64,000 nt of DNA. It comes from an uncultured Methanolobus sp. Lineage in GTDB: Archaea; Halobacteriota; Methanosarcinia; Methanosarcinales; Methanosarcinaceae. The notes under the pieces are model-generated. The model was not told the origin of the DNA. It saw nothing but the letters and a program-made list of their open reading frames with translations, and did no database searches. The DNA is taken from assembly GCF_963665675.1 (NCBI RefSeq), contig NZ_OY762426.1, positions 2,356,001 through 2,420,000 of the forward strand. The letters are read 5' to 3'. Shown here piece by piece: positions 24,958 to 36,604 of the stretch. The position numbers and the translations under genes are program-made. How positions within the stretch are numbered: position 1 is the first letter of the stretch; each line of letters starts with the position of its first letter.

Positions 24958-25257
24958 TTATGTGTTATCTGTATTCTGCACAAATACAAGTAAAAAGTAA
25001 AGGAATGCTCCTATTACATTGAGGAAGACCAACACCATTGTCCATATAAGTTTTTCATTATTTCCTTTTAATGAAAAATCATTTTCATTTCTTTGCAGAC
25101 AATCAGTAAGCATCGCTATCCAGAAGATAAAGAACAGAAATATAATTCCCCAAAGCAATTGGCCTATGTGAAATGTAAAAGGGATTATTATCAGTACAAA
25201 TAGTGCCAGGATTATCCATGTTGCTATTGCTTTACTTGCTTTTTGGTTAAACTTCAT
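24958..25257 (-). CDS. PLDc_N domain-like membrane protein
   Basis: A 99-residue protein with three hydrophobic helices: TWIILALFVLIIIPFTFHI, LLWGIIFLFFIFWIAML and LIWTMVLVFLNVIGAFLYFL. The segment WIAMLTDCLQRNENDFS followed by NEKLIWTMVLVFLNVIGAFL matches the phospholipase D N-terminal transmembrane domain seen in cardiolipin synthases and as a stand-alone protein. No catalytic HKD domain is attached, so it is not itself an enzyme. Convergent with the preceding gene; a T-rich tract at 24949-24959 may serve termination. Confidence 0.7.
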   Translation of the reverse strand: MKFNQKASKAIATWIILALFVLIIIPFTFHIGQLLWGIIFLFFIFWIAMLTDCLQRNENDFSLKGNNEKLIWTMVLVFLNVIGAFLYFLLVFVQNTDNT

Positions 25258-25442
25258 ATTTGATCCTGTTCCCTATGCATAAAGGGCAGGCAATTATATA
25301 AATCTTTGTCAATTTCTCAGCAAGGTGCTAAATTTTATTTGTATTGTTTGTTGATTTTGATAGACGGATTATTGTCATGTGAAACAGAATCAATTGAAAA
25401 AAGACTTATACAGGTGGTCTATTTTTCATACTGTGATCTGTA

Positions 25443-25676
25443 ATGGCTGGTAATTTTGATCTTCTTTATACTGCATCTACAGTTGTATGTTCCGTTGTGG
25501 CATTTGTGAGCATTTATGTTATATCCGGAAAAATCACAGAGCCTGCCAGAAAGATATTTCTTCTTTTCGGAGTCATGGATGTTTTTCTGGGTTTTCTCCT
25601 CCTTCATAATTACATAATTGGCGGAGTAGGGACGGGTCTTGTAATAGGAAGCATTCTTGGCTCCAGAAGACTGTAA
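25443..25676 (+). CDS. Small membrane protein
   Basis: A 77-residue protein with two or three hydrophobic segments: STVVCSVVAFVSIYVISG, KIFLLFGVMDVFLGFLLLHN and GGVGTGLVIGSILG. The C-terminus ends in SRRL. No signal-peptidase site or conserved motif that I recognise. A possible GTGATC site precedes the ATG weakly. It stands between two intergenic stretches and is divergent from the PLDc_N gene. Confidence 0.5.
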   Translation: MAGNFDLLYTASTVVCSVVAFVSIYVISGKITEPARKIFLLFGVMDVFLGFLLLHNYIIGGVGTGLVIGSILGSRRL

Positions 25677-25917
25677 GTATATGAATGCGAATATAGGATG
25701 TAAATACGGAATGTAAATGTTCATTCCTTTCTATTTTTAAGTTGTCTTCTCTTATTGTTTTATTAAACATGCAATTGCCAGGGATGAATCAGGTTGTTAA
25801 ATGCTCTTTTTACAATCTATAATCAAAACAACATCTGATTTCTTAGCCTGTCACAGCGTTAATCTGATATATGCAGAAATACGTAATCAGGCTGAAAAAC
25901 AGTAAAGGAGAAACAAT

Positions 25918-26409
25918 ATGAGTTCAAAAGACAACCTGAAAGCAGCGTTTACCGGTGAATCAATGGCAAACAGGACATATCTGGCCTTCGCAGCTAAAGC
26001 AGATTCGGAAGGATATACCCAGGTCGCTAAACTTTTCAGGGCTGCCGCAGCTGCCGAAACTATCCATGCATTAAATCACCTTAAGCGCATGGGTGGCATC
26101 GGTTCAACTGAGGATAACCTGAAAGAAGCGATTGCTGGTGAAACTTATGAATTTGAGAGTATGTATCCTGCTTTCATCGCAGAAGCAGAAAAGGAGGGCG
26201 ATGATAAAGCTCTCTGGAGCTTCAATGTTGCAAACAAAGTGGAAAAAACCCATGCAGCCCTCTATGAAAAAGCGCTTAAAGAACTTGGCAGCAACGAAGA
26301 AACAGATTACTATGTTTGCAGTGTCTGCGGACACACACACGAAGGCAAACCAGAGGACAGCTGTTCTGTGTGTGGAGCACCTGCATCTAAATTCGATAAA
26401 ATAGACTGA
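25918..26409 (+). CDS. rbr: Rubrerythrin
   Basis: Non-haem di-iron peroxidase of anaerobes, 163 residues. The N-terminal ferritin-like domain has iron ligands in AFTGESMANRTYLAF, AAETIHALNHLKRM, AIAGETYEFESMYPAFIAEA and VEKTHAALYEKAL; the C-terminal rubredoxin-like domain has CSVCGHTHEGKPEDSCSVCG, giving the Fe(SCys)4 site. Both domains are complete. A strong AAAGGAG site lies seven bases before the ATG. It reduces hydrogen peroxide with electrons from rubredoxin or similar carriers. A hairpin at 26438-26463 probably ends transcription. Functionally it complements the PerR operon, although it is not linked to it here. Confidence 0.96.
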   Translation: MSSKDNLKAAFTGESMANRTYLAFAAKADSEGYTQVAKLFRAAAAAETIHALNHLKRMGGIGSTEDNLKEAIAGETYEFESMYPAFIAEAEKEGDDKALWSFNVANKVEKTHAALYEKALKELGSNEETDYYVCSVCGHTHEGKPEDSCSVCGAPASKFDKID

Positions 26410-26437
26410 AAAATCTGTAAATAAACAACAAATATCG

Positions 26438-26463
26438 AGAGTATAAGCATTCTGCTTATCTCT
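26438..26463 (+). terminator. Hairpin after rubrerythrin
   Basis: AGAGTATAAGCA and TGCTTATCTCT form a stem of about 11 pairs with one bulge and a TTC loop, followed by CTTTTT at 26471-26476. Placed 29 bases after the rubrerythrin stop, it is probably a 3'-end stabiliser or terminator. Confidence 0.55.
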
Positions 26464-26491
26464 TGAACTACTTTTTAATTGCTATCTTATT

Positions 26492-27371
26492 GAGCCTATC
26501 TCAAAACTATAAATACCAGTTTCTTGAATATTATTATGGGGATATGAATGGAATTTAGAGAAATCTCTGATGAGCAATGGAAGTTCATTAAGCCACATTT
26601 ACCACCTCAACCCATTACAGGGAGAAAGAGAGCTGATGACCGCAAGGTCATCAATGGTATACTCTTTGTCCTGATAACTGGTTGCAGATGGGGAGATATG
26701 CCAGCAAGTTATGGTTCCAGGGCAACTGCCTGGAGACGGTTGAAATGGTGGTCTGAGGAAGGAGTATGGAATGAAATAATGGAATCCCTTCGGGATTCCG
26801 CTTACCAGAAAGGTAAGTTCTCTATGGATGTTGTATGTGTTGATAGTAGCTTCATAGAAACAAAAAAAAGGGAGAAAATTCCGAATACAATGGACACAAA
26901 AAAAGGAATGGGATAAAGATTCATGTTTGTGTAAGTTGTGAAGGATTTCCTTTGACGATCCAGATAGCTTCAGGAAAGGAGCATGACAGAAACCACTTTG
27001 TTGAAGTCATGGAAAATATCAAGGTCAAAACTGAAAGAAGACCAAGAACTCGACCATTGGAAGTACTCGCTGATTCGGCTTATGATGAGATACCTATAAG
27101 GAAATATCTGAGACGAAGAGCGATAAAAAGTAATATTCCTATCAATATCAGGAATCGGAAAGATCCTAAAAGGGGAAGACCTACAAGACTTGAATATGAG
27201 TCATATAGGAAAAGAGGGACAATAGAACGATTCTTTGCATGGTTGAAAATGGGGTTCAGGAAAATAGCAACCAGATATGAAAGACTAAATGTGGTTTTCA
27301 AAGGACTACTGGATATCGCATCTTTTCTGCTATGTTGGAAAAAGTTTCAAGGGGAGTTTTGAGATAGGCTC
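26492..27371 (+). mobile_element. IS5-family insertion sequence (IS427-like)
   Basis: An 880-base element with perfect 17-base terminal inverted repeats: GAGCCTATCTCAAAACT at 26492-26508 and its complement at 27355-27371. The flanks carry a 3-base duplication ATT (26489-26491 and 27372-27374). It encodes one transposase in two frames. Size, short duplication and frameshifted transposase fit the IS427 group of IS5. Perfect ends and duplication indicate a recent insertion. Confidence 0.92.
26548..27362 (+). CDS. IS5-family transposase made by -1 frameshifting (OrfA/OrfB)
   Basis: DDE transposase in two reading frames. The first (26548-26916) begins with MEFREISDEQWKFIKPHLPP and contains the first catalytic Asp in VVCVDSSFIE. 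An A8 run at 26862-26869 is a natural slippery site; slipping back one base continues into YNGHKKRNGIKIHV and the second frame to 27362, with the second Asp in VLADSAYDEIP and the Glu in RGTIERFFAWLKM. Without the shift the first frame ends soon after in KKGMG. All three catalytic residues are present, so the element may be active. The arrangement matches programmed frameshifting known for this IS group. Confidence 0.88.
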
Positions 27372-27589
27372 ATTGTTTATTCTGTTCTTTTTCATTCAGG
27401 AATGCTGTAACAGTTTTCTGAATGAATGCCATCTTTGCATTTTCTGAAACATAACCACCTGTCAGGATGGGAGCTTATACGGGTGAAATTTTCACCATTA
27501 CAGTGTACAAACTCTTTTCCGTTATCATTGCATATCCCTACGTATAACAATCCTTTCAGATTGAATTGATAGTTATTTTTATGTACCAT
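27370..27589 (-). pseudogene. Small methanogen gene with one frameshift, stop codon invaded by the IS
   Basis: From an ATG at 27589 the minus strand reads NNYQFNLKGLLYVGICNDNG and KEFVHCNGENFTRIS, then after a one-base slip near 27470 continues as PILTGGYVSENAKMAFIQKT and ends FLNEKEQNKQ. The stop is formed at the IS boundary: the T belongs to the host and GA to the IS end, giving TGA. Without the IS and one ATT copy the host sequence would read CAA TAA, so the original stop was in the same place. The product would be about 72 residues; I do not recognise its family. The frameshift could also be a sequencing error. Confidence 0.5.
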
Positions 27590-27870
27590 TTATGCAGACA
27601 ATTGTACTATAAATGTGTATAATGTTAGTATTTTACAAAAATCAATGGCTGGCGCAGTATTCGAGTGGCACCCATCAATCATTATTATTATACTTTATTT
27701 ATTTTCATAATAAAGTATGTTATTTTCCACGGATGGCTTTATATATTTTTAATTAAATATATGCTCCGTGCGAAGTAACAGTTGCACATATTTACCTGGA
27801 ATGGTTATTGAGTAGAGATCATAATATTTTGCAAATCAAAATCATTTGTTGGTATTTTGTGAGGTTTAAT

Positions 27871-30831
27871 ATGTTCGAAAATATAAAAATCAACAATCTC
27901 CTCATAGGGAGCTTTACAGTATTATTAATATTAACTGCTATTGTGGGATATAGTGGTTATAATGGGATGACAAATGTGGATGACAGGGTTGTAAAAGCTG
28001 ATGATATGAACCGCCTTGTCAAATACATGAAAGATGCACGTATAGCAGAAGGAAACTATCAGCTAACTCAGGATGCCGCCTACGCTGCAGAAGTAGATAC
28101 ACATATTGAGGAAATTGGAGCTCAGACGGAATCTTCTAAAATTCTTTTTACTGACCCTGCTAATGACCAGCAAATGGATGATGTCCAGGCTGCTGCATTG
28201 AATTATGATAATTCTTTTAACAATTACGTAGCACTTGAAAACCAAAAGGAAGAATCTGAAGCTGCATTGGTCCGACAGGGCCTTGTTCTTGAAGAACTGT
28301 TGAGTAACCTGATGGCCAGCCAGGACGAGGATTATGTTCAGGCACTAGAGCAAAATGAAAACAGTGCAGTTATTGAAGAGAAGTTTGAAAATATAGAATA
28401 TATCAATGAGATCACCCAATTAAATCTTGAGTCCCGTGGTGAAAGATTACGTTACACGGTTCACCTTGATGATCAGTACGCAACAAATGTCAATAATATT
28501 ATGGATGAAATTATTGCCATTGCAAACACTCTTGATTCACGTTTCCAGAACACAGCTGATAAGGAATCTGCCCAGGCCATAGCTGCTGCAGCAACAACCT
28601 ACAAAGAAGATTTCAATGCTTATGTTTCTTATGTAGAAGAACAGGTAACTGCCAGGGAAGCCATGGTGCAGAGTGCTGCAACTGTTGAAACAATAACAAC
28701 CCAAGCCCGTGCCGACCAGAAAGAAAAGATGGAAAATGAAATGAGTACCGCTCTTACAACGCTGGTGAGCATAGTTATTCTGGCAGTTGTACTTGGTATT
28801 ATAATGGCATTTTTCATTTCCAGACTAATATCAAAGTCCATCAATGATATTGTAGATGACTTCAAAAAGCTGACCATGGATACTCTTGACGGTAAACTTG
28901 ACAAGAGGGCAAGCACAAATGTTGGAATTGACTTCATAGACATTCCAAAAGGCTTTAACCAGGTTCTTGATGCTGTTATCGGTCCTCTTAATGTTGCTGC
29001 TGAATACATTGATCGTATATCCAAAGGCGATATTCCTGCACCCGTTACTGATGAATATAAAGGTGATTTCAACGAGATCAAGAATAACCTTAATATGTGT
29101 ATTGACTCGGTGAATGCACTTGTTGAAGATGCCAATATGCTCTCTGCCGCCGCTGTGGAAGGTAAGCTTGATACCCGTGCTGATGCTTCCATGCACCAGG
29201 GAGATTTCAAAGCCATCATTGACGGTGTAAATGATACCCTCGATGCTGTTATCGGTCCTATCAATGTTTCTGCCGAATACATTGATCGTATCTCAAAGGG
29301 AGATATCCCTGAAAAGATCACAGATGATTACAAAGGTGACTTTAACGAGATCAAGGACAACTTGAATATGTGTATCGATGCCATCAATGCACTTGTTGCT
29401 GATGCAAATATGTTATCTGAGGCAGGAGTTAACGGAGAATTAAGTGCCCGGGCAAATGCATCCATGCACCAGGGAGATTACCGCAGGATCATTGATGGTG
29501 TCAATAATTGTCTTGATGCTGTTGTCGGTCCAATCAATGAAACTGCAAGGGTAATCACCGCCTATGCGGATGGAAATCTTGATACCAGAGTTGCTATTGA
29601 TGCAAAGGGTGATTTCAAACAGTTAAGTGATACACTTGACGGATTTGGAGATTCTTTGCAGGGAATCATCAACGATTCATGCGAAGTTCTGGATTCTATG
29701 GCATCCAATGATCTGACAAGAAGAGTGAAAGTCAGGGGAGTCGGGGACTTTGAACAGCTTACCGGTGGTGTGGAGAACTGCAGAGTTTCTTTGAATGAGG
29801 TTGTTGCGCTTGTGGCTTCTAATGCGAAAACAATTTCTGCAACTGCACAGGAGATGTCCTCTTCCAGTGAACAGCTATCTGCTACCGCTGAACAGCTTAC
29901 TTCAACTGTAAATGAGATATCCAAAGGTACTCAGGTTCAGTCCCAGAAAGCTGAAGATGTATCAAAGGCCATGGGTGATATGAGCCTGACTGTTCAGGAG
30001 GTTGCCTGCAATTCAGGCAAGGCCGCTGAAAGTGCAGTTCAGTCCAACAATCTGATACAGGGTCTTGGTCAGATGTCTGAGGATCTGAAATCCAAGATGG
30101 CAGGCATTAAGTCTGCGGTTGGTGACTCTTCAAATGTTATTAATGAGCTTGATGAGAAATCCAAACAGATCGGAGAAATCGTCAACCTGATAACAAACAT
30201 TGCAGACCAGACAAACCTGCTTGCTCTTAATGCTGCCATTGAGGCTGCAAGGGCAGGAGAGCATGGACGTGGATTTGCTGTTGTAGCCGATGAGGTTAGA
30301 AAGCTTGCCGAGGATTCAGGTAATGCTGCCAAGCAGATCGCACATCTGATAGGACAGATGCAAAGTGGAACCCATGATGCAGTCTCATCGATGATGAAAG
30401 GTGCTGAAGAGGTCGATACCGGTTCAGAGTCCCTGGAACAGTCCGTGGCTGCTATTGGTGATGTCGTTGAGGCTGGAAATATCATCGTGAGAATGGTCCA
30501 GGAAATTGCAGCGGCTGCGGAAGAGCAATCTGCTTCAATTGAAGAGGTCGCGGTTTCTGTTGAAGAAGTATCTGCAATATCCGAGCAATCCGCAGCTGGA
30601 TCTGAGCAGGCTTCCGCTTCAGTCCAGGAGCAAACGGCTTCCATGCATGAACTTGCTAAAGCTGCCGAAGGACTTGCCGATGTTGCTTCTAATATGCAGT
30701 CTCTTGTTGCTAAATTTAGTATAGACAGGACCTGTGTGAGTTCATCCGTAAAATCCGATGATATTGAATTTGATGATTCCCCGGAAACGGATGACATGTT
30801 TGCATCATTCTCGACAAATGCACTTGTGTGA
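27871..30831 (+). CDS. Methyl-accepting chemotaxis protein with repeated HAMP-type domains
   Basis: Membrane chemoreceptor of 986 residues. The frame is open from 27808, but the ATG at 27871 has a GAGG site six bases ahead and starts directly before the first membrane helix. Domains: helix 1 (about 10-30), an extracytoplasmic helical sensor (30-290), helix 2 (about 293-320, [18 protein letters not shown]), a chain of HAMP-like units to about 640, then the signalling coiled coil with the conserved tip [20 protein letters not shown] near residue 787. The HAMP stretch has two near-identical blocks ([27 protein letters not shown]). No CheR-tethering peptide ends the protein. No che genes are adjacent; the neighbouring convergent gene is a hybrid kinase. 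It may signal to a distant Che system. Confidence 0.95.
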   Translation: MFENIKINNLLIGSFTVLLILTAIVGYSGYNGMTNVDDRVVKADDMNRLVKYMKDARIAEGNYQLTQDAAYAAEVDTHIEEIGAQTESSKILFTDPANDQQMDDVQAAALNYDNSFNNYVALENQKEESEAALVRQGLVLEELLSNLMASQDEDYVQALEQNENSAVIEEKFENIEYINEITQLNLESRGERLRYTVHLDDQYATNVNNIMDEIIAIANTLDSRFQNTADKESAQAIAAAATTYKEDFNAYVSYVEEQVTAREAMVQSAATVETITTQARADQKEKMENEMSTALTTLVSIVILAVVLGIIMAFFISRLISKSINDIVDDFKKLTMDTLDGKLDKRASTNVGIDFIDIPKGFNQVLDAVIGPLNVAAEYIDRISKGDIPAPVTDEYKGDFNEIKNNLNMCIDSVNALVEDANMLSAAAVEGKLDTRADASMHQGDFKAIIDGVNDTLDAVIGPINVSAEYIDRISKGDIPEKITDDYKGDFNEIKDNLNMCIDAINALVADANMLSEAGVNGELSARANASMHQGDYRRIIDGVNNCLDAVVGPINETARVITAYADGNLDTRVAIDAKGDFKQLSDTLDGFGDSLQGIINDSCEVLDSMASNDLTRRVKVRGVGDFEQLTGGVENCRVSLNEVVALVASNAKTISATAQEMSSSSEQLSATAEQLTSTVNEISKGTQVQSQKAEDVSKAMGDMSLTVQEVACNSGKAAESAVQSNNLIQGLGQMSEDLKSKMAGIKSAVGDSSNVINELDEKSKQIGEIVNLITNIADQTNLLALNAAIEAARAGEHGRGFAVVADEVRKLAEDSGNAAKQIAHLIGQMQSGTHDAVSSMMKGAEEVDTGSESLEQSVAAIGDVVEAGNIIVRMVQEIAAAAEEQSASIEEVAVSVEEVSAISEQSAAGSEQASASVQEQTASMHELAKAAEGLADVASNMQSLVAKFSIDRTCVSSSVKSDDIEFDDSPETDDMFASFSTNALV

Positions 30832-30857
30832 TTTGGAATAAGAATGAAAATAGAAAT

Positions 30858-30884
30858 GGCAGTTCTTCCCGGGACTGCCTTTTT
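30858..30884 (+). terminator. Hairpin terminator after the chemoreceptor
   Basis: GGCAGT (30858-30863) pairs with ACTGCC (30874-30879) around a ten-base loop, followed by TTTTTC. It lies 27 bases after the chemoreceptor stop, in the short gap between convergent genes, and could serve both. Confidence 0.65.
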
Positions 30885-30920
30885 CTTACCTTTTTTGCAT
30901 TAGCTGGATAGTATTCCAAT

Positions 30921-33900
30921 TTATATTTTCTTCAATTCCTGAATCAGGAGTTCATAATTATTTTCAAGTTCTGGCAGCATTTTCAAAACCGCGTCCATTT
31001 CCCCTGAACTGGCTAGTGTTTCTATTTTGCTCGAAACATCACTTAATGCCATTCCACCAACACATGCGGAAGAACCTTTTAACGAATGGGCATTCTGAAT
31101 AACGCTTTCAACTTCTTTTTTGTTTACTGCTTCTTTCAGCTCATTAAGATAGTGGGGTGCATTTTCCAGGAAGATCCCTATAATCTTTCTTGCCGCTGTT
31201 ACATCATTCATGATATTTTCCATGAATGAGTGGCTGTCAAATATCATCGGTTCTTTGTATTGTTCCTCAGTCACATTTCCAGCATCCTTTCCTTCCGGAA
31301 CCTGTTCTATCCATTTATCTATTATTTTTGAAAGTGCGTTCAGGTTTATAGGCTTTGACAGATAATCACTCATGCCTGCTTCTATACACTTCTCCCGGTC
31401 TCCCTTCATGGCATGAGCAGTCATTGCGATAATCGGTACCTCATGGTCAAGTACTGATGATTGTTTGTTGCGAATGTGTCTGCATGCATCCAGGCCATCC
31501 ATTTCAGGCATCTGTATGTCCATAAATACAAGATCATAGGGAATTGTTTCAAGAGCTTCAATCGCTTCCAGTCCGTTGTTTGCAACATCTGCAGTAATGC
31601 CCAGTTTTTGCAGCATGCTTTGTGCAACATGCTGGTTCACAATATTATCTTCCACAAGCAGAATCCTTGCTTTGCTTTTATCTATGCCGGATAATTCAAT
31701 TTCTTCTTCGGAATCCTCTTTTCTCTCACTTTCGTGACCCACGGTAAATAGTGTAGATAATTTGGTGAGCAGAGCCGAGGACTTGATTGGTTTTGAAAGG
31801 AATGCTGCAAAGTTGCTTTTGTTCTGCTCCCAGTTTTCAGGCATTTGTCCGGCAGAGCTCAGCATTACCAATGAAATATCACTCAGATCCTTGTCTGATT
31901 TTATGATACGTCCAAGCAGAATCCCATCCATTCCGGGCATTTGCATATCCAGCAGGGATACTTTAAATGGATCGCCTGCTTCATGAGCTTTGAAAAGAGC
32001 CTGTATGGCTGAAGGTCCATCCACTGCTTCTTCTGCTTTCATATTCCATGATTTGAGCAATTTTGTCAGGACTTCACGGTTTGTCCGGTTGTCATCAACC
32101 ACAAGTGTGCGTATTCCTTCAATTTCAGAATTTCTTTGCTCTACCTTCTTACTACCTGAGTGCTTTTTGAAATTAAGCCTGAACCAGAATTCTGAACCCT
32201 TGCCTTCTTCACTTTCAAAACCGATTTCCCCGCTCATCAATTCTACAAGCTGCCTTGAAATTGCAAGTCCAAGCCCTGTTCCACCATAGTAACGGGTAGT
32301 TGAGGAGTCAACCTGGCTGAATTTCCTAAACAGCAAATTCTTTTTGTTATCGGGAATTCCGATACCTGTATCTTTTACAGAGAAACGTATTGTTGCCCTG
32401 GAATGTGTTTCTGATACAAGGCTGGCCCAGATAGCAACTTCACCTTCATGTGTGAACTTTATTGCATTTCCACCCAGATTCAGGAGTAGCTGCTTAAGTC
32501 TTACAGGGTCTGTTTTGATATTAGTCGGAACATCAGGATCAGCCATACAAATAAGCTCCAGTCCTTTATCCTGTGCTCTCACAGACAGAAGGGATGCGAT
32601 GTCTTCCAATGTCTCCTGAAGATTGATGTTAACTTCATCAAGTTCCAATTTTCCTGCTTCTATCTTGGATATGTCAAGTATGTCGTTTATAAGTTCAAGC
32701 AAGGCTTCCCCGCTTTTCTTAACAGTATCAACATAGTGCTTCTGCTCCCCATTCAGTTTTGTAGTGAGCAGAAGGTTTGTCATACCTATCACACCATTCA
32801 TTGGTGTGCGGATCTCATGGGACATATTAGCGAGGAAATCACTCTTTGCTCTGGTGGCTTCTTCTGCCTTGATCAGTGCTTTGTCAAGTTTGATGTTCTT
32901 GTCTTCCAGTTCCTCAGCATATTCCAGCAGTTTTTCCTCTGCACTCTTACGTTCTGTAATGTCCTGTAGTGTGCCGGTTACTTTTACAATCCTACTATCT
33001 TTAAATACAGGTTTTCCAATTGTTCGAACCCACTTTTTATTTCCTTTTGCAGAGATTAACTCTAGTTCAAGATCATATGATTCAGCCTTGTCAATAGCAT
33101 TATTTATCGCTTTTTCAAGTCTCTCTCTTGAATCAGGTGAATAGAAAGAAGACAGTCCTGCTCCATGACTTGTTCTCTCATCAGAGTCAATCTCATGGAT
33201 TTTTCTTATTTCAGGGGTTACTTTAATATCTCCTGATGTCGGATCAAGTTCCCACCCTCCTATTTTACCCATCTCTCCGACTTCTCTGAGAAGAGCTTCA
33301 CTTTTTCGCAGTTTTTCTTCAGCTGTTTTGCGCTCTGTGATGTCCTGGAATGATCCGATTACCTTTATTGCTTTTCCATTCTCCAATTTTGGACGTCCAA
33401 TTGTCCTGATCCATTTATGATTGCCTTTTGCAGTAATCAGTTCCAGTTCAAGATCGTATGGCTCTGATTTATTTATGGCATCATTGAATGCCTTTTCAAC
33501 GATCTTCCTTGAGTCCGGGGTGTAATAGTTAAGAGATTCCGTGACGCTTATATCTGAATCGAATTTAAGTTCATGGATTCTGTAAACTTCAGGTGTCCAT
33601 TTACCGGTTCCGGTTGCCACATCAAACTCCCATCCACCAATATTAGCGATTCCCCCTACTTCATTTAGAAGAGCTTCACTTTCCTTGAGTGCAATTTCAG
33701 CTTCTCTTCTTTTTGTGATATTCTCTGAGAAAAAGATTATTCCACCAATTGTACTATTGGCTGTTTTCCATGGCCTGACTTCCCAACGATTCCACTGTAT
33801 ACTTCCATCGGGTAGCGTATAACTATCTTCTTCTTTGCGCACAATTTCTCCTTTCAGAGCGCGCTGATGTGCTTCCTTAACTTCGTCATTCAAATCAGGG

Positions 33901-35192
33901 AACACTTCATTATGTGCCAGTCCAATAATATTCTGGCCGGTAATTTGAAAATCATCGAGCCATCTATGACTCACGGCTACGTGTCGCATATCACGGTTTA
34001 ACATCAATAACGACACCGGCGCATGTTCTATAAACAACCTCAATTTTTCCTCACTTTCACTGAGTGCAATTTCAGTTTGTTTACGATCGGTTACATCCTG
34101 CATCGTACCTGTTATTTTTACGACCTTGCCGTCAACCTGTTTTGGACGGCCGCTTATCCTGATCCATTTACGATTTCCTCTGGCAGTGACAAATTCCAGT
34201 TCCAAATCATATGGTTCGGCTTTTTCTATAGAATCATTGGAAGCGTTTTCGATTATCTCTCTTGAGTCCGGAGGATAGAATGAGAATGCTTCTTCAAGAC
34301 TGAGAGGCTCATCTGTGTCAAGTTCGTGAATTTCAACGATTTCTGGTGTCCATGAAGCTTTAGCAGATGCTACATCAAACTCCCATCCGCCGATTTTACC
34401 TATTATCCCTACTTCATTCAGGAGTTCTTCACTTTTTCTTAGTGCAATTTCAGCTTCTTTACGTTCTGTGATGTGCTCCATGAAAATTATGATACCACCA
34501 ATTGTACCATTGGCTGTTTTCCATGGTCTGACTTCCCCGCGTAACCAATGCGCTTTGCCATCTTCCTCCTCAAAACGATGTTCATCGATTGTAATGACTT
34601 CTCCTTGCAAAGCACGTCGATGAATTTCTTTATATTTGTCATCAAGCGGGATTATATCATAATGATTCAATCCTATTATGTCTCTGTCACCAAGGGAAAA
34701 GTCATCAAGAAACTGGCGGCTTACGGCTACGTGTCGCATGTTACGATCCAGCATCACCAATGATACTGGTGCGTGTTCTATAAACAGTCTCAGCTTTTCC
34801 TTTTCTTCAGCCAGTTTCTTCTCAGATATTTTGTGTTTTATGATTCCGGTTATATCATAAATGCTGAGGCAGAGGATGTACTTGTTTTCGATTTTTATTG
34901 GTATTGTGGAAATTTCAACATCATGTTTTTCTTTGCCCGGAAAACGGGAAGTACAGATGAAGTGATCCTCTTCTCCCCCGAGTGCCTTGTTGGCATATTG
35001 CCTTAATTCGTCTTCAGAATGTGTGATTATTTCAAATAGTTTCATCCGGATTAGTTCTTCAAGGGATGATTCATAATATTGGCAGGCAGCGTTATTGGCA
35101 TCAATGATGTCAAGGCTGTCGGGCTCAACCAGCAGCATAGCATTGTGGTTTTTCTCAAATAATGTCCGGTATCCTGTTGTATTTCCGTGCAT
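30921..35192 (-). CDS. Hybrid sensor histidine kinase with multiple PAS, two receiver and HPt domains
   Basis: A 1423-residue cytoplasmic phosphorelay protein without membrane helices. About six PAS/PAC units occupy residues 1-750; two types alternate, one with [19 protein letters not shown] and one with [17 protein letters not shown], showing internal duplication. A coiled coil leads to the HisKA box [19 protein letters not shown] (His near 790), then the ATPase boxes ([30 protein letters not shown]). Two receivers follow: LVVDDNRTN with [11 protein letters not shown] (Asp near 1082) and LLVEDNIVN with [11 protein letters not shown] (Asp near 1226). The C-terminal HPt domain has [14 protein letters not shown] (His near 1367). 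All phosphotransfer residues are present. No output regulator is nearby. Ligands of the PAS domains cannot be read. Confidence 0.95.
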   Translation of the reverse strand: MHGNTTGYRTLFEKNHNAMLLVEPDSLDIIDANNAACQYYESSLEELIRMKLFEIITHSEDELRQYANKALGGEEDHFICTSRFPGKEKHDVEISTIPIKIENKYILCLSIYDITGIIKHKISEKKLAEEKEKLRLFIEHAPVSLVMLDRNMRHVAVSRQFLDDFSLGDRDIIGLNHYDIIPLDDKYKEIHRRALQGEVITIDEHRFEEEDGKAHWLRGEVRPWKTANGTIGGIIIFMEHITERKEAEIALRKSEELLNEVGIIGKIGGWEFDVASAKASWTPEIVEIHELDTDEPLSLEEAFSFYPPDSREIIENASNDSIEKAEPYDLELEFVTARGNRKWIRISGRPKQVDGKVVKITGTMQDVTDRKQTEIALSESEEKLRLFIEHAPVSLLMLNRDMRHVAVSHRWLDDFQITGQNIIGLAHNEVFPDLNDEVKEAHQRALKGEIVRKEEDSYTLPDGSIQWNRWEVRPWKTANSTIGGIIFFSENITKRREAEIALKESEALLNEVGGIANIGGWEFDVATGTGKWTPEVYRIHELKFDSDISVTESLNYYTPDSRKIVEKAFNDAINKSEPYDLELELITAKGNHKWIRTIGRPKLENGKAIKVIGSFQDITERKTAEEKLRKSEALLREVGEMGKIGGWELDPTSGDIKVTPEIRKIHEIDSDERTSHGAGLSSFYSPDSRERLEKAINNAIDKAESYDLELELISAKGNKKWVRTIGKPVFKDSRIVKVTGTLQDITERKSAEEKLLEYAEELEDKNIKLDKALIKAEEATRAKSDFLANMSHEIRTPMNGVIGMTNLLLTTKLNGEQKHYVDTVKKSGEALLELINDILDISKIEAGKLELDEVNINLQETLEDIASLLSVRAQDKGLELICMADPDVPTNIKTDPVRLKQLLLNLGGNAIKFTHEGEVAIWASLVSETHSRATIRFSVKDTGIGIPDNKKNLLFRKFSQVDSSTTRYYGGTGLGLAISRQLVELMSGEIGFESEEGKGSEFWFRLNFKKHSGSKKVEQRNSEIEGIRTLVVDDNRTNREVLTKLLKSWNMKAEEAVDGPSAIQALFKAHEAGDPFKVSLLDMQMPGMDGILLGRIIKSDKDLSDISLVMLSSAGQMPENWEQNKSNFAAFLSKPIKSSALLTKLSTLFTVGHESERKEDSEEEIELSGIDKSKARILLVEDNIVNQHVAQSMLQKLGITADVANNGLEAIEALETIPYDLVFMDIQMPEMDGLDACRHIRNKQSSVLDHEVPIIAMTAHAMKGDREKCIEAGMSDYLSKPINLNALSKIIDKWIEQVPEGKDAGNVTEEQYKEPMIFDSHSFMENIMNDVTAARKIIGIFLENAPHYLNELKEAVNKKEVESVIQNAHSLKGSSACVGGMALSDVSSKIETLASSGEMDAVLKMLPELENNYELLIQELKKI

Positions 35193-35809
35193 ATTGCTGT
35201 CTGCTTAAATAGCGATTTTCTGTTTTTGTATGCTCACTGCCATGTGTGTTTGCAAAATCAGTTCCTGGTACATCTGTGGCAACTTTTCAACATCAACACA
35301 ATTGGAGTCCTGCATTTCTGTCTACTTTAAACCTGTTGTCAGCAGATATAAATCCAATATCAATAAGCTGATTAAACCCACACAAATCATTAGATTTGCC
35401 AATGTTATTTTGAAATTTATTTTTCACTAGTAAATGCTACTAATATTATATTGATAAATTGCATTATATTAATCTACTGATTTAAGCCCTTAGATGTCGA
35501 TTTTTTTGATGCTACATTGTCAGATTTTAATCGCGGATGTCATTTTTTGATTTTAAACTACAGAAAAATTATGTTCTCTGGAAGTTATCGGGGCAAAGTA
35601 ATTTAAAAATCCGGGAAAGCTATCGATATTAAGTCAGATATTATCCTGCAAGAGACATTAATACCGACTTTTAATGCAAAAAATTACAATTGTGATTGCG
35701 GCAGTTTGTGACAGGGATTTACAGAAATGCCTGATTTCCAATTAGTTTGTTAATGGGATAGGGGATATCTAATAAAGATTGCAGAGAATCAATATACAGG
35801 AGAATCTCA
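35193..35809. other. Intergenic stretch without a clear gene
   Basis: Some 617 AT-rich bases between divergent genes. The part near 35590-35800 probably holds the promoter of the following plus-strand gene (AT-rich tracts near 35600 and 35770, and a CAGGAGAATCTCA ribosome site just before 35810). No repeats, RNA genes or conserved frames are visible. Confidence 0.5.
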
Positions 35810-36220
35810 ATGAATGCCTGGGTTAAGAATTTGATTGGAATCCTGGACGAAGATCTGGATGAAGCAGCAAGGATTAAGATTATGGAAGCTTGCGGAGAGG
35901 ATTGCCCTTTTACTCACCTCAATGATGAAAAGCTGCTTGAAATTAAAAACTCATCTGAAAACGAATCTGATTTTCTGCAAAACCTCTCACAAAAGTGGCG
36001 TGTAAAATTCGAAAATGGGAATGTCTATGTTGTTTTTGACAAATGCTACTGTCCGCTTGTTAATGAGAATACCGAAGGCGTTTCAAAGACACTCTGTTAT
36101 TGTACAATGGGTAATCTGAAAAAGAAATTCAGGATCGGACTTGGCAGGGACGTGGATGTTCTGATGGAGAAAACTGTGCTTGCGGGGGATGATGAGTGCC
36201 GGTTTAAGGTTATGGTGTAA
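35810..36220 (+). CDS. Cysteine-rich protein resembling a V4R/DUF6144-type domain
   Basis: A 136-residue soluble protein. The N-terminal half is helical with an ACGEDCPFTH motif; the C-terminal half contains FDKCYCPLVNENTEG, then TLCYCTMGNLKKKFRIGLG and a terminal LMEKTVLAGDDECRFKV. The closing pattern (C-Y..G-N-L, ..EKTVL-G-DEC-F) resembles the small-molecule-binding V4R/DUF6144 group. The paired cysteines could bind a metal, but no standard motif is formed. A GGAG site precedes the ATG. It stands alone; the assignment is tentative. Confidence 0.55.
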   Translation: MNAWVKNLIGILDEDLDEAARIKIMEACGEDCPFTHLNDEKLLEIKNSSENESDFLQNLSQKWRVKFENGNVYVVFDKCYCPLVNENTEGVSKTLCYCTMGNLKKKFRIGLGRDVDVLMEKTVLAGDDECRFKVMV

Positions 36221-36604
36221 CTTATGATTGGCTTCGGTTCCCAGAATTTGGCTCTGTAGAAATCCTGTCATTAAAACATTAAGAGAGTTTGTAAACTGAT
36301 TTGTGGACTATCATAGTTCTCACGCTTCCTGCTGAAGTCTCTGTCCTGCAGTCAGGAGAGAAAGTTTCCGGCCTTTTTGAGTTTAATGACCAGAAGTATA
36401 TCTATGGTGCATGCAGAACCAAGGGTTACCGGGAATATTCGGGACTCAACTGGATTGCCTGCGTCCTCCATCCTATCTTTACAAATTCATGAATGGATGA
36501 AAGAGGTGTCTATGGATTATTCACCCGATTTATTTAGCTGGCATTATTAACAGGAATAGCGAATAGTATTTGGATATGAAGAATGATTTAGTATTAGAAT
36601 AATC
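36221..36604. other. Intergenic stretch with no supported gene
   Basis: About 385 bases. A TTG-initiated frame of 63 codons (36301-36492) has no ribosome site and no recognisable pattern. AT-rich sequence near 36540-36600 may contain the promoter of the potassium channel gene. Nothing else stands out. Confidence 0.4.

Noticed and set aside
36301..36492. 63-codon frame between the V4R-like gene and the potassium channel
   Set aside because: It starts with TTG, lacks a ribosome site and resembles no family; listed only as part of the intergenic stretch.
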